Positions 1 to 8,379 of a stretch of 64,000 bases of DNA are shown here, piece after piece. Each line of letters starts with the position of its first letter. The first letter of the stretch is position 1. The notes under the pieces were generated by a model. It was given only the letters and a program-made list of their open reading frames with translations. It searched no databases and had not been told where the DNA came from. The stretch covers positions 1 to 64,000 of the forward strand of contig NZ_JBJYIN010000019.1 in assembly GCF_046237015.1 (NCBI RefSeq), in the 5' to 3' direction. The position numbers and the translations under genes were made by a program. This DNA is from JBJYIN01 sp046237015. GTDB lineage: Bacteria > Pseudomonadota > Gammaproteobacteria > Enterobacterales > Enterobacteriaceae.

Positions 1-55
1 TATCGAATATCGAATATCGAATATCGAATATCGAATATCGAATATCGAATATCGA
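1..55. repeat. heptanucleotide tandem repeat (TATCGAA)n
   Basis: Seven perfect head-to-tail copies of TATCGAA plus six bases of an eighth run from the first base of the window, so the array may extend further upstream. It lies inside an open frame that stops at 174. Because the unit is 7 bp, every reading frame through it is open and encodes the same cyclic heptapeptide (S-N-I-E-Y-R-I), but gain or loss of one unit shifts the downstream frame. The two other frames meet stops at 56-58 and 63-65, directly after the array. Confidence 0.95.
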
Positions 56-174
56 TAATTGGTAAACCTGAAAGAATAAAGGAAATAAGTGTTTTGGTAC
101 ACGGTTATACTTATGGGACTATGGTGCCAGGAGTCGATTTCAATAGAAGATATAAGATTAAAGTTCTTGATTAA
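1..174 (+). CDS. 3' end of an unidentified protein with heptapeptide repeats
   Basis: The frame starting at base 1 is open for 57 codons and ends with TAA at 172-174. The first ~18 codons come from the 7-bp repeat (SNIEYRI units). They are followed by a tail of about 39 residues with ordinary protein character, containing the segment SVLVHGYTYGTMVPGVDF. The start lies outside the window. I do not recognise the family. Its position just before DUF3396-type immunity genes and upstream of a vgrG module suggests a T6SS effector or other polymorphic toxin, but that is inference from context. The AT-rich composition fits an accessory gene. Confidence 0.6.
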   Translation, partial: YRISNIEYRISNIEYRISIIGKPERIKEISVLVHGYTYGTMVPGVDFNRRYKIKVLD

Positions 175-194
175 ATACATCGATTTTATTTTTT

Positions 195-450
195 ATGCTA
201 AAACGATCATGCTCATCCATTATTAAGGTGTTTATTACCGATGAGAAGAAAGTTGGTGCTCGTTATATGATCGTGAAAGTTAAATTGGTGGCATCTCTGA
301 TGCCTGATCACTCCAGCTATGCTGTTATGCACCGAAACTGGTGCATGTATCATTGGGGGATGGAGTTGGTTGCGAAGGCGATCAAAATTGAGGTGAAAAG
401 TAATCGGATATGTTAGTGCAACAGCAGCAGGATTATGTGTACTGGCCTGA
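195..450 (+). pseudogene. probable decayed small gene upstream of the immunity cluster
   Basis: An ATG-initiated frame of 73 codons (195-416) has a plausible middle portion (residues around VMHRNWCMYHWGMELVAKAI) but no clear ribosome binding site. In the +1 frame, 397-450 reads KVIGYVSATAAGLCVLA and then stops, which looks more like an authentic C-terminus than the original frame does. One indel near 395-415 would join the two. I infer a small decayed accessory gene, possibly a toxin or immunity fragment. No family is recognised, and it may simply be non-coding. Confidence 0.3.
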
Positions 451-468
451 TTAACTTAAGGAACATCA

Positions 469-1701
469 ATGGACTTTTTTACCCGTTTTGAGCAGGCTCG
501 GTGGGAATTTACATACGGAGCACCGGACGCTCCGGAGGCGCATAACGCGTTACAGGTAGGGTTGGTGGCTTATTTTTATCTGGATAAAGGCTATTCGGAT
601 GAGAAACGTCAGGCTATGGCGGAAGTGCTGGCGCGTTACGACAGTGAGTTTGGCGATAAACTACATTGGGGTTTTTATCGGAATCCTAAAAAAAAGGAAC
701 TGTATAGCAAGAGGACGTTACAGCAAAAGCAGGTGCAGATGTTGGCGGAGGATGGAGATCATACGGATTTTTGGTGGGCGTCAGAAAACGGGACCACTTA
801 TGCCAGTGATTATTTGATTAATCTTGTGTCACCCGCAGATTGGTTTGAATATATTCATAAATCAGTTAGCTATGTTAAGTTTTATTTGCCTATTGAAGAA
901 CTAAAAAATGGAGGAGAGAAACGCTTTATGGCTTTACTGCTGGCTTTTTGTCAGCGACTAAAACCGATGCATGGCTCAGCTGGATTGGGGATACAGCAAT
1001 GTTATGCTCGAGATAAATATCAACATCTGGAATACGAGATAGGACAAACGTTTTCCGCCCTAGATATTACTAATTCTAATACGTGGGAAACTGGGCGCGA
1101 TGGTATCCGTTCGGTGAACTGGTATACCTTTGTGCAGGATAGTTGGTTGGAAAAACTGGGTGGTATAGCTGGATTGCGTCAGCAGTTAGACGATGAGCGT
1201 ATTGCTCTGCTGCCCTATGAGGGAGGCGTGATGATCCGAGCGGGAGAGTGGCCAGAGCTGGGGTGGAATAAGGTAGATCCGTATCCTGAGCTGTATGTAA
1301 AGGTGAATCAGGTATTAAAACCGATTCGCGCCCCCCAAATTTATCCTCTGGGTTATGGTTCAATTGCGGGTGAGGTTCGTTTTGATAAAACGTCAACGGC
1401 CGCATGGTTGGCACGTTTTGATAATCCGAAGCCTTCTCTTCAGGAAGCCGTATCAGTGGAAGAATCGACGCTATCCGTGCCGGAGCAAGATGTTCGCCGC
1501 CAGTTTTTAACGTTACCGAGTGGTGAACGATGTCCGATGAGTGGCATCTGGACTACCTATCAGGCCGGTCGCATTGTGCGGCAGCACTTTGCTCAGGGCG
1601 ACATTCTACCGGAGTGGCAAGACACGGCTACACAGAAACGCGCTATCCATTGGACGCTGCTGGAGCGGGATGATGGCATGAGTGCAGAATTCCCCGCATA
1701 A
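469..1701 (+). CDS. DUF3396-type (type VI immunity family) protein
   Basis: This 410-residue protein resembles the DUF3396 'type VI immunity family' in its N-terminal ~280 residues, from the GLVAYFYLDKGYSDEKRQ segment through TWETGRDGIRSVNWYTF. The last ~65 residues (from LPSGERCPMSGIWTTYQAG) form a separate C-terminal module with a CPxSGxW motif, seen in immunity proteins of polymorphic toxins. The start ATG follows an AAGGAAC-like ribosome site. It probably neutralises a T6SS effector in sibling cells; the cognate toxin is likely the gene truncated at the window start. An A8 run lies at about 687-694. A damaged homologue lies at 2896-3878. Confidence 0.7.
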   Translation: MDFFTRFEQARWEFTYGAPDAPEAHNALQVGLVAYFYLDKGYSDEKRQAMAEVLARYDSEFGDKLHWGFYRNPKKKELYSKRTLQQKQVQMLAEDGDHTDFWWASENGTTYASDYLINLVSPADWFEYIHKSVSYVKFYLPIEELKNGGEKRFMALLLAFCQRLKPMHGSAGLGIQQCYARDKYQHLEYEIGQTFSALDITNSNTWETGRDGIRSVNWYTFVQDSWLEKLGGIAGLRQQLDDERIALLPYEGGVMIRAGEWPELGWNKVDPYPELYVKVNQVLKPIRAPQIYPLGYGSIAGEVRFDKTSTAAWLARFDNPKPSLQEAVSVEESTLSVPEQDVRRQFLTLPSGERCPMSGIWTTYQAGRIVRQHFAQGDILPEWQDTATQKRAIHWTLLERDDGMSAEFPA

Positions 1702-1761
1702 ACGTGATGGCACAAGGTTAAGAATGGACTTTTTTACCCGTTTTGAGCAGGCTCGCTGGGA
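1540..1761 (+). repeat. direct repeat, copy 1 (immunity tail plus next-gene start)
   Basis: About 222 bp are nearly identical to 2712-2933. The repeat covers the last ~53 codons of one immunity gene, the 22-bp spacer, and the first 12-13 codons of a DUF3396 gene. This places homologous recombination tracts around each cassette. Confidence 0.9.
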
Positions 1762-1780
1762 GTCTCTGGTGGTGTACTAG
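1724..1780 (+). pseudogene. DUF3396 start-codon stub
   Basis: The first 12-13 codons match the start of the 469 and 2896 genes (MDFFTRFEQARWE). The frame then runs into unrelated codons and a TAG at 1778. It is the 5' remnant of a DUF3396 gene replaced by the cassette that begins at 1818, i.e. a recombination scar rather than a working gene. Confidence 0.85.
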
Positions 1781-1817
1781 ACGCCCAGAGGCATGGATGC
1801 ATTGGTAAGAGAACATA

Positions 1818-2873
1818 ATGGCAATACTACACCCGCAGGAATGCTATCTTCTGGAGCGTTACACCAGCGAAGATTATTATCGCAAGCGCTGGGAAGCATA
1901 TAGTGCGTTCATTGAACACTGTGAACAGCAGTTGGAACAGTATGTGCAACAACTTCCTGCCAATCAGCGCAGTCGCCCAAGCTGGGAGCAGATTGATATC
2001 ATCTGGCAGAATCGGGTGCTCCCTAATCTGCGTGGTACACTGATGGAATTATCGGGTAGCTATATTGAACGTCAGCATAACGATCCTAACGCTTACATTA
2101 CGGGGGGGGGGATTCGTGGTGATAACAAGGGGTTGACGGATTACTGGCCGGAAGGATGGATGAGCGCAGAGGCGCTGCAACGGTATTCCGACCTGTTTAG
2201 GCTGGGACTTATTTACGATAAGATGGTGAGTGGGACAGTGAGTTCATCCTGGAAAGATGGCAATCTGACTTACTTATACAGTGAGGAGTATTTTGGTCCT
2301 CTGGATTTGCCAGCCCAACTTCCAGTTTATGAGTTGGACCCCTTGGTCGTGATGGGGCCGAATGATCCAGTTAAGGTAGCGGGGATTTATCTGCCGGACG
2401 TGGAGTTTGCCAGTGCTCAGTTTTTTCATTCTTTCAGTTATTTACCTCATGTTTCCCCTCAAGGAAAAGAGCGAAGTGATTATATTAGTCCAGAAGGAGA
2501 GATAGACTATCATTGGAAAGAAATAGAAAATGTCCCCTCGACCTGGACACTGGTCCGCCGGGTGGAAAATCAGTTTATCCCGGTTCCCGCAGAAGGCTTT
2601 TTCCCGACAGGGCATCCAGATGAGCTTTATCGTTGGCCGGAGCGTGAAAGCGGGTTGAGGAATAGCGGTAAACGTAATCTTACGTTACCCACTGGTACGT
2701 CTTGTCCACATAGTGGCATCTGGACTACCTATCAGGCCGGTCGCATTGTACGGCAGCACTTTTCCCAGGGCGATATTCTGCCGGAGTGGCAAGACACGGC
2801 TACACAGAAACGCGCTATCCATTGGACGCTGCTGGAGCGGGACGATGGCATGAGTGCAGAATTCCCCGCATAA
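1818..2873 (+). CDS. Imm71/Imm72-like immunity protein
   Basis: This 351-residue protein has a charged N-terminal helical region (RYTSEDYYRKRWEAYSAF) resembling the Imm71/Imm72 immunity families of polymorphic toxins. It then has a central domain and, from residue ~290, the CPxSGxW C-terminal module shared almost identically with the gene ending at 1701. A run of ten G residues (2102-2111) lies inside the coding region and encodes TGGG, a typical slippage-prone tract. The gene is intact in this assembly. A role as immunity protein to a nearby T6SS or contact-dependent toxin is inferred from family and neighbourhood. Confidence 0.65.
   Translation: MAILHPQECYLLERYTSEDYYRKRWEAYSAFIEHCEQQLEQYVQQLPANQRSRPSWEQIDIIWQNRVLPNLRGTLMELSGSYIERQHNDPNAYITGGGIRGDNKGLTDYWPEGWMSAEALQRYSDLFRLGLIYDKMVSGTVSSSWKDGNLTYLYSEEYFGPLDLPAQLPVYELDPLVVMGPNDPVKVAGIYLPDVEFASAQFFHSFSYLPHVSPQGKERSDYISPEGEIDYHWKEIENVPSTWTLVRRVENQFIPVPAEGFFPTGHPDELYRWPERESGLRNSGKRNLTLPTGTSCPHSGIWTTYQAGRIVRQHFSQGDILPEWQDTATQKRAIHWTLLERDDGMSAEFPA
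2102..2111 (+). repeat. poly-G(10) tract within a coding region
   Basis: Ten consecutive G bases sit in the immunity gene at codons ~95-98. A change of one base would frameshift about 255 residues. Confidence 0.9.
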
Positions 2874-2933
2874 ACGTGATGGAACAAGGTTAAGAATGGA
2901 CTTTTTTACTCGTTTTGAGCAGGCTCGCTGGGA
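2712..2933 (+). repeat. direct repeat, copy 2 (immunity tail plus next-gene start)
   Basis: This is the partner of 1540-1761, offset by 1172 bp, with only a handful of mismatches. Here the DUF3396 start at its 3' edge continues into a longer, though broken, gene. Confidence 0.9.
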
Positions 2934-3878
2934 ATTTACGTACGGAGCACCGGACGCCCCGGAGGCGCATAACGCGTTACAGGTAGGGTTGGTGGCTTAT
3001 TTTTATCTGGATAAAGGCTATTCGGATGAGAAACGTCAGGCAATAGCGGAGGTGCTGGCGCGATACGACAGTGAGTTTGGCGATAAACTGCGTTGGGGAT
3101 TTTATCGAGATCCTAAAAAAGAGGAGCCTTACAGTAAACGAACATTACAGCAAAAACAGGCGCAGATGTTAGCGGAGGATGGAGATCATACGGATTTTTG
3201 GTGGGGCTCGGAAAAGGGGACAATCTATGCCAGCGATTATCTATGCAGTGCTATTTCTCCCGCTGACTGGTTCGAGTATGTCCACAAAACTGTAACTTGT
3301 GTGCTGTTTTACCTCCCGATTGAGACACTAAAAGTGGGGGTGAAAAACGTTTTGAAAGCTTACTGTTAGAATTCTGCCAGCGCTTAAAACCAATGCATGG
3401 TCTGGCTGGGTTGGGCGTACAGCAATGTTATGAAAGTGAGAATTATGAACATCTGGAGTATGAGATTGCTCAGGCATTTTCTGCTGTTGATATTCCTAAT
3501 TCCCATACTTGGGAAACTGGGCGCGATGGTATTCGTTCGGTGAACTGGTATACCTTTGTACAGGATAGTTGGCTGGAAAAACTAGGTGGTATAGCTGGAT
3601 TGCGGCAGCAGTTAGACGATGAGCGTATCGCGCTGCTGCCCTATGAGGGCGGCGTGATGATCCGGGCGGGAGAGTGGCCAGAGCTGGGGTGGAATAAGGT
3701 AAATCCGTATCCTGAGCTGTATGTAAAGGTGAATCAGATGTTGAAACCTATTCGTGCACCTGAAATATGTTCTATGGGCTATGGTTCAATTGCGGGTGAG
3801 ATTCGTTTTGATAAAACGTCAACGGCCGCATGGCTGGCACGTTTTGATAATCCGAAGCTTCTTCTTAAAAACTACTGA
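2896..3878 (+). pseudogene. frameshifted, C-terminally truncated DUF3396 immunity gene
   Basis: The start matches the 469 gene codon for codon, and the protein aligns until codon ~145. There a single-base deletion near 3331-3340 (before GTGGGGG) shifts the frame and leads to TAG at 3367-3369. Restoring one base yields SGGEKRFESLLLEFCQRL, matching the intact copy, and the homologous frame then continues to 3878. The gene also ends early, after DNPKLLLKNY, and lacks the CPxSGxW tail of the intact copy. It is therefore broken twice. A sequencing error could explain the frameshift but not the missing tail. Confidence 0.85.
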
Positions 3879-3979
3879 TTGCTCAGATTGGTAAGCCAGA
3901 TGTAATCGAACAGGGTAAAATTGTGAGTTTTTTTTCAAAACAGACCCTTTTTTTGCTTATTTTTTATATGGATGGGTAT

Positions 3980-4678
3980 ATGGGGAAAATAAAAATTTGT
4001 TTTATTATGTTTTTTTTGCTTCATGCAACAACAGCATTTGCAAATTATTATCCAACAATTCAGACGTTGCTTAGTGAACATTATTCTCATTCTAGTGATA
4101 AAGAAAATCCATGGCATAAAGATAACTCAGAGAGTGAAATGGACAATTATAGAATATGTGAAAATAAAAATGTTCCTTTTTCGTCAACGGATAGTTTGTT
4201 AGTTATGTGTCCGGATACAAAACTTGCTACTTCACTAAATCAGGACATTCCAACGGATATTTACTTACTTCAGAAATCTGATAAAGGGTATGAAATTATC
4301 GGTGCAGAGAAAAATATTGGAAGTCATTATGCTGGAATGACTGTTATTGCCCCTGATAAATGGGCGGTTGAGCTATCTTTTGGTTCAAATAGTCAGGGGT
4401 ATCTTCAAGTTCAACGTTATTTAGAAATATTTTCCGGAAGTAATTTAAAAAATATTGCTCAATGGACTGCTCACATGGGAAACAGTAATGATAGCAGTTC
4501 AATCGTTAATAATTTGATAGTTGAGCGAGACAAGCCTCTTGTTAATGGGTTTTATCCTTTATTGGTTTCATCTACGTCAACAGAAAAAAGAAAAAAATCA
4601 AAAAAGAGTTATAATATTTTTTATGATGAAAAATTGGCTCAATATAAGATCCCTGATGATTTAATGCAGGGTTATTGA
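3980..4678 (+). CDS. exported protein of unknown function
   Basis: The ATG at 3980, preceded by GGATGGG, opens a frame of 232 residues. It begins with a clear Sec signal peptide (MGKIKIC, a hydrophobic core, then TTAFA before NYY). The mature part is polar, with Cys in RICENK and MCPDTK but no recognised motif. The gene is strikingly AT-rich compared with the downstream vgrG, which suggests recent transfer. It follows the broken immunity gene, so it may be an immunity protein against a periplasm-acting toxin; that is context inference only. An open frame upstream of the ATG runs into the tail of the preceding pseudogene. Confidence 0.6.
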   Translation: MGKIKICFIMFFLLHATTAFANYYPTIQTLLSEHYSHSSDKENPWHKDNSESEMDNYRICENKNVPFSSTDSLLVMCPDTKLATSLNQDIPTDIYLLQKSDKGYEIIGAEKNIGSHYAGMTVIAPDKWAVELSFGSNSQGYLQVQRYLEIFSGSNLKNIAQWTAHMGNSNDSSSIVNNLIVERDKPLVNGFYPLLVSSTSTEKRKKSKKSYNIFYDEKLAQYKIPDDLMQGY

Positions 4679-4975
4679 TAGATATTGGATGACCCCTCCA
4701 ATCAGTTGAGTACGATAGTTTATGCTTCTATTTTTGAAGAGTATGCTCATCCTGAGGATGTTACGCAATTTTGTTGATGGCACACAGTATAAATACTCAA
4801 AAGGTGAATTAGAGAAGGTGAAATAACATTTTATCCGTCTGAGTTTCCATTTCTTATATACCTTAAGTAATTCAAGTTTCAGGACAAAAAAGCAAAACGT
4901 ATCAGTTTTTTCTTTTCTATAGAGAATGCCTGGATATAACACGCTGATTTTGTTTAACGATAAGGAATAATCGCC
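4679..4975. other. non-coding, AT-rich gap with gene debris and a solo repeat end
   Basis: No convincing gene. A 22-codon frame (4758-4826) that ends with a charged KGELEKVK tail may be debris of an older gene. The segment 4857-4884 matches one end of the dispersed repeat found complete at 16822-16956. The promoter of the vgrG module presumably lies in this interval. Confidence 0.5.
4857..4884 (+). repeat. solo left end of the dispersed TATACC...GGTATA repeat
   Basis: TATACCTTAAGTAATTCAAG followed by TTTCAGGA matches the left terminus of the element at 16822. No matching right end is visible nearby, so this is a fragment. Confidence 0.55.
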
Positions 4976-7345
4976 ATGCCCGATCTGCTCACGAAGACCA
5001 GCAGCATGCTGCTGTCCGATCACGCCCGCTATCAGCTCACCGTAGGCGAGGAGAGTGCACCGCTGTCGGTGCTGCATTTCAGTGCCGAAGCGCATTTGAG
5101 CCAGCCGTATGTCTACCACATCACCTTTACCAGTCCGGAGCCGGATATTCAGGCGTCGACGATGCTCAATCAGGTTTCAACGCTGACCTTTAACGCGCCG
5201 CCGATGAACACCTATGGCGTCCTGCCCGCGATGGGGCCGTTGCGCAAGGTACACGGGGTGGTGAGTACGTTTACCCGGTTGTCACGCTCGGTGGATGAGA
5301 CGCGTTATGCGGTGACGCTGGTGCCGCGACTGGCGCAACTGGACCACAGTCGCTATCACGCGATTTACCAGAACCAGTCGGTGGTGGCGATAGTCGAGCA
5401 GGTGCTGCGTGAGCGTCATGATTTCACGGGGAGCGATTTTCTGTTTCAACTGGTGAACGATTACCCGGTGAGGGAGTACGTGTGCCAGTGGGGCGAGAGC
5501 GACCTGACGTTTATCAGCCGACTGCTGTCGGAAGTGGGTATCGGTTACCGTTTTGAGATGGATGCACGGCTGAACCGTGACGTGGTGGTGTTCTTTGACG
5601 ACCAGCAGCACTACGTGAAGACGGCGAGCCTGCCGTTGAGATTGCCGTCGGGGCTGGACGCGAACGGGGCAGAAGCGGTATGGGGGCTGGAAGTCTCGCA
5701 CCGTACGGTGACGGGGAGCGTGGTCCATCAGGATTACAACTACCGGACGGCCTTAAGCGGGATGCAGGTCACGGAAGCGGTGGCGGCGGACGACCCGATG
5801 ACGGGTGAAACGTACCGTTATAGTGCGAACTACCGGGCGGCGGGCAAGGGTGAGGAGACCGAAAGTGGGGCCTTCTACGCACGACTGCACCATGAGCGAG
5901 CGTTGAACGGTCAGCAGGTGGTGAGCGGGAAGAGCACCTCGGTATTGCTGGCACCGGGACAACTGGTAGACGTGACGGGGGATATCCCCGGCGTGATGCA
6001 GTCGGGGCTGGTAATTACCTCGGTGACGGTGGAAAGGGCGGGGCGAGACAGCAGCTATGAAGTGAGCTTTACGGCGATGCCGTACCGGGAAACGGTGTGC
6101 TATCGTCCGGCGTTGCTGGCGCGGCCGGTGATAGCGGGGACGGTGCCGGCGCGAGTGAGCAGCGTGAACAAGCATGACACGTATGCGTGGCTGGACGGGA
6201 TGGGACGCTACCGGGTGAAGATGGACTTCGACCGGGACAGCTGGAAGGCGGGTTATGAAAGCCTGTGGGTGCGGCTGGCGAAGCCGTACGCGGGAGAAAC
6301 CTATGGTTTCCACCTGCCGCTGCTGGACGGAACGGAAGTGGCGATAGCGTTTGAAGAAGGTAACCCGGACCGGCCGTATATCGCGTATGCCCTGCATGAT
6401 TCACGGCACCCGGACCACGTGACGCAGGAGAACAACAAGCGGAACGTTATCCGAACGCCGTCGAACAACAAGCTGCGGTTGGATGATGAGCGAGGGAAAG
6501 AGCACATCAAGCTGAGCACGGAGTACGGGGGCAAGAGCCAGCTGAACCTGGGTCATCTGGTAGACAGTGGCCGTCAGCAGCGAGGCGAGGGATTTGAGCT
6601 GCGCACGGATGATTGGGGCGCGATACGTGCGGGTAAAGGAATATTTATCAGTGCGGATGAACAGGGTCAGGCGGGTGGTGACGTACTGGATATGTCGGGA
6701 GCATTGTCGGTGCTGACGCAGGCGCGGGAAGTGGCGTCGGGATTACGTTATGCGGCGGAAGCGGCGCGAGCAGAGCTGGCGGATGTGAAGTTACAGACGC
6801 AGTTGATGGAGGAAAAGCTGGCGGGTTTGAAGGCGTCGGTGCTGTTGTTGTCGGCACCATCGGGTATCGCGCAGGTGACGCCCTCGAGCGTGCAGTTGTC
6901 GGCGGGTGAGAATCTGATAGGGACGTCAGGGGAAGACACAGATATTAGTGTGGGCAAGGATTTGCGGGTATCGGTGAGGGAAAAGCTGAGTTTGTTTGTG
7001 CACCGTATGGGTATGAAGCTGTTTGCGGGTGCGGGCAAGGTGGAGATACAGGCGCAAAGTGATGCGCTGGATATGTTGGCGCAGAAAGACATCACGATAG
7101 CCAGCCAGCAAAATAAGGTATTGATTTCAGCGAAAACCGAATTGTTATTAAACTGTGGTGGTGCTTTTATTCGACTTAAAGATGGCAATATTGAACTGGG
7201 CGCACCACAGAATGTGACGGTGAAAAGTATCAATCTGGAAAAGGTCGGCTCAGCCAGCCTGAATACTGAAACGATCTTGCCTAAAGGATGTAGCCCGAGT
7301 GTGAAAGAGGCGACTTCCGCACAGCAGGCTTCAGTCAAATTGTAA
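4976..7345 (+). CDS. vgrG: T6SS spike protein VgrG
   Basis: This 789-residue VgrG (TssI) forms the trimeric puncturing spike on the Hcp tube. The N-terminal ~370 residues are the gp27-like part (LSQPYVYHITFTSPEPDIQ; LLSEVGIGYRFEM). A gp5-like OB region follows around residues 395-480 (PARVSSVNKHDTYAWLDGMGRYRVKMD). A DUF2345-type beta-helix region runs from ~550 to ~770. No extra enzymatic domain follows, so cargo must be carried non-covalently through the DUF4123 protein encoded next. GC content and codon usage are much higher than in the flanking accessory genes, as expected of the conserved VgrG core. The start ATG follows AAGGAATAATCGCC. Confidence 0.95.
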   Translation: MPDLLTKTSSMLLSDHARYQLTVGEESAPLSVLHFSAEAHLSQPYVYHITFTSPEPDIQASTMLNQVSTLTFNAPPMNTYGVLPAMGPLRKVHGVVSTFTRLSRSVDETRYAVTLVPRLAQLDHSRYHAIYQNQSVVAIVEQVLRERHDFTGSDFLFQLVNDYPVREYVCQWGESDLTFISRLLSEVGIGYRFEMDARLNRDVVVFFDDQQHYVKTASLPLRLPSGLDANGAEAVWGLEVSHRTVTGSVVHQDYNYRTALSGMQVTEAVAADDPMTGETYRYSANYRAAGKGEETESGAFYARLHHERALNGQQVVSGKSTSVLLAPGQLVDVTGDIPGVMQSGLVITSVTVERAGRDSSYEVSFTAMPYRETVCYRPALLARPVIAGTVPARVSSVNKHDTYAWLDGMGRYRVKMDFDRDSWKAGYESLWVRLAKPYAGETYGFHLPLLDGTEVAIAFEEGNPDRPYIAYALHDSRHPDHVTQENNKRNVIRTPSNNKLRLDDERGKEHIKLSTEYGGKSQLNLGHLVDSGRQQRGEGFELRTDDWGAIRAGKGIFISADEQGQAGGDVLDMSGALSVLTQAREVASGLRYAAEAARAELADVKLQTQLMEEKLAGLKASVLLLSAPSGIAQVTPSSVQLSAGENLIGTSGEDTDISVGKDLRVSVREKLSLFVHRMGMKLFAGAGKVEIQAQSDALDMLAQKDITIASQQNKVLISAKTELLLNCGGAFIRLKDGNIELGAPQNVTVKSINLEKVGSASLNTETILPKGCSPSVKEATSAQQASVKL

Positions 7346-7363
7346 TGGACTACGCGAGATTAC

Positions 7364-8329
7364 ATGCAAAACTCCCCTGTATCAGTAGAGAACGATGCCA
7401 AGATTGAGGCATTGTTCGCGCGTCTTTCCCGTTACTTTGCTGAACGTCAGTATTGTGTTCTGTTATTTGATGCATTTGCTGCGTCAAATGCGGAAGAAAC
7501 CAGAATTAGCGATCTGTATGACGTCTTGGAAAAACGTGAGCATTACGAATTACAGTTCGATCATCCTAATCTGAATCGGCGCGAGCAACCTTGGCTGGTG
7601 CCACTCAATCTGGAGAAGCAGGATGATATTGCGTTATTTCGCCATAGCGTCGAATTGGCATATGAAGAAAGTGAACCGCAGCATCTTGATAAAAACTATG
7701 GCAGATGCATTTGTGCCTGGCTGGATACAGAAAAAACACTGCCATATATTGCAGCGCAATTAGGTGGGCATGCGGTTCAGGCTGTTGCTGAAGACGCTTT
7801 TATTTTTCTGCGTTTTTACGATCCATCGGTATTACCTGCGTTATTGATGCTTTGCGATCGTTGGCAATGTCAGCGCCTTTTATCGGCAGTGAAAACGTGG
7901 GCGCTGCTGGATGGTGATTGTGGTCTGTGGGTCAAGGTGAATCAGGCAGAACCAACGACTCAGCTCAGTTTCTCTCTCTCTCTCTCAACGCAACAGGCTA
8001 AGGATATTGAGCTGATTGCACCAATGAATCAGGCATTGCGTGTTTATCGTCAAAAAACGTGTACCGATGAGCGTTTTTCTGAAACAGAAGCCAGAGGGAA
8101 AATGCTGCCTGCATTACGTCGGGCCATTACCCTTCATCATCTTACCGATGAAGCGGATTTGTGTTTATTTGCCCAGCATGCACTTGATATTCATCCTGAT
8201 TTTGACTTTCATCCCCGAATAAACCGCTTACTTAAGCCGCACGTTTCGGCATCAACACCACCTTACCGATTTGCTATCGCTGATATTACGTCGGACGAGT
8301 GGCTGAAAATAAAGAGTGACTGTCAGTGA
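7364..8329 (+). CDS. DUF4123 T6SS effector adaptor/chaperone
   Basis: This 321-residue protein has the DUF4123 fold in roughly residues 30-165 (YCVLLFDAF near the start; FRHSVELAY; FLRFYDPSVLPALL). DUF4123 (Tap/TEC) proteins load a specific effector onto a cognate VgrG, and this gene lies precisely between vgrG and a large effector gene. It should therefore escort the 8380-11277 protein. A (TC)8 dinucleotide run at 7971-7986 lies in the coding sequence (encoding SLSLS) and is a potential frameshift hotspot. The ribosome binding site is weak, suggesting translation coupled to vgrG, which ends 18 bp upstream. Confidence 0.85.
   Translation: MQNSPVSVENDAKIEALFARLSRYFAERQYCVLLFDAFAASNAEETRISDLYDVLEKREHYELQFDHPNLNRREQPWLVPLNLEKQDDIALFRHSVELAYEESEPQHLDKNYGRCICAWLDTEKTLPYIAAQLGGHAVQAVAEDAFIFLRFYDPSVLPALLMLCDRWQCQRLLSAVKTWALLDGDCGLWVKVNQAEPTTQLSFSLSLSTQQAKDIELIAPMNQALRVYRQKTCTDERFSETEARGKMLPALRRAITLHHLTDEADLCLFAQHALDIHPDFDFHPRINRLLKPHVSASTPPYRFAIADITSDEWLKIKSDCQ
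7971..7986 (+). repeat. (TC)8 dinucleotide run in the adaptor gene
   Basis: Eight TC units occur within the DUF4123 coding region. Loss or gain of one unit would frameshift the last third of the protein. Confidence 0.85.
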
Positions 8330-8379
8330 AACCAGCCGGCGTTGCTGGTGTGATCCCATAAGGATTTGATGAGGTGTGA

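Noticed and set aside
1..55. CRISPR or iteron array
   Set aside because: The units are contiguous 7-mers without spacers, and they lie in an open coding frame.
5282..7338. Several long minus-strand frames opposite vgrG
   Set aside because: The plus strand carries a full-length, motif-rich VgrG; the opposite frames arise from high GC and codon bias.
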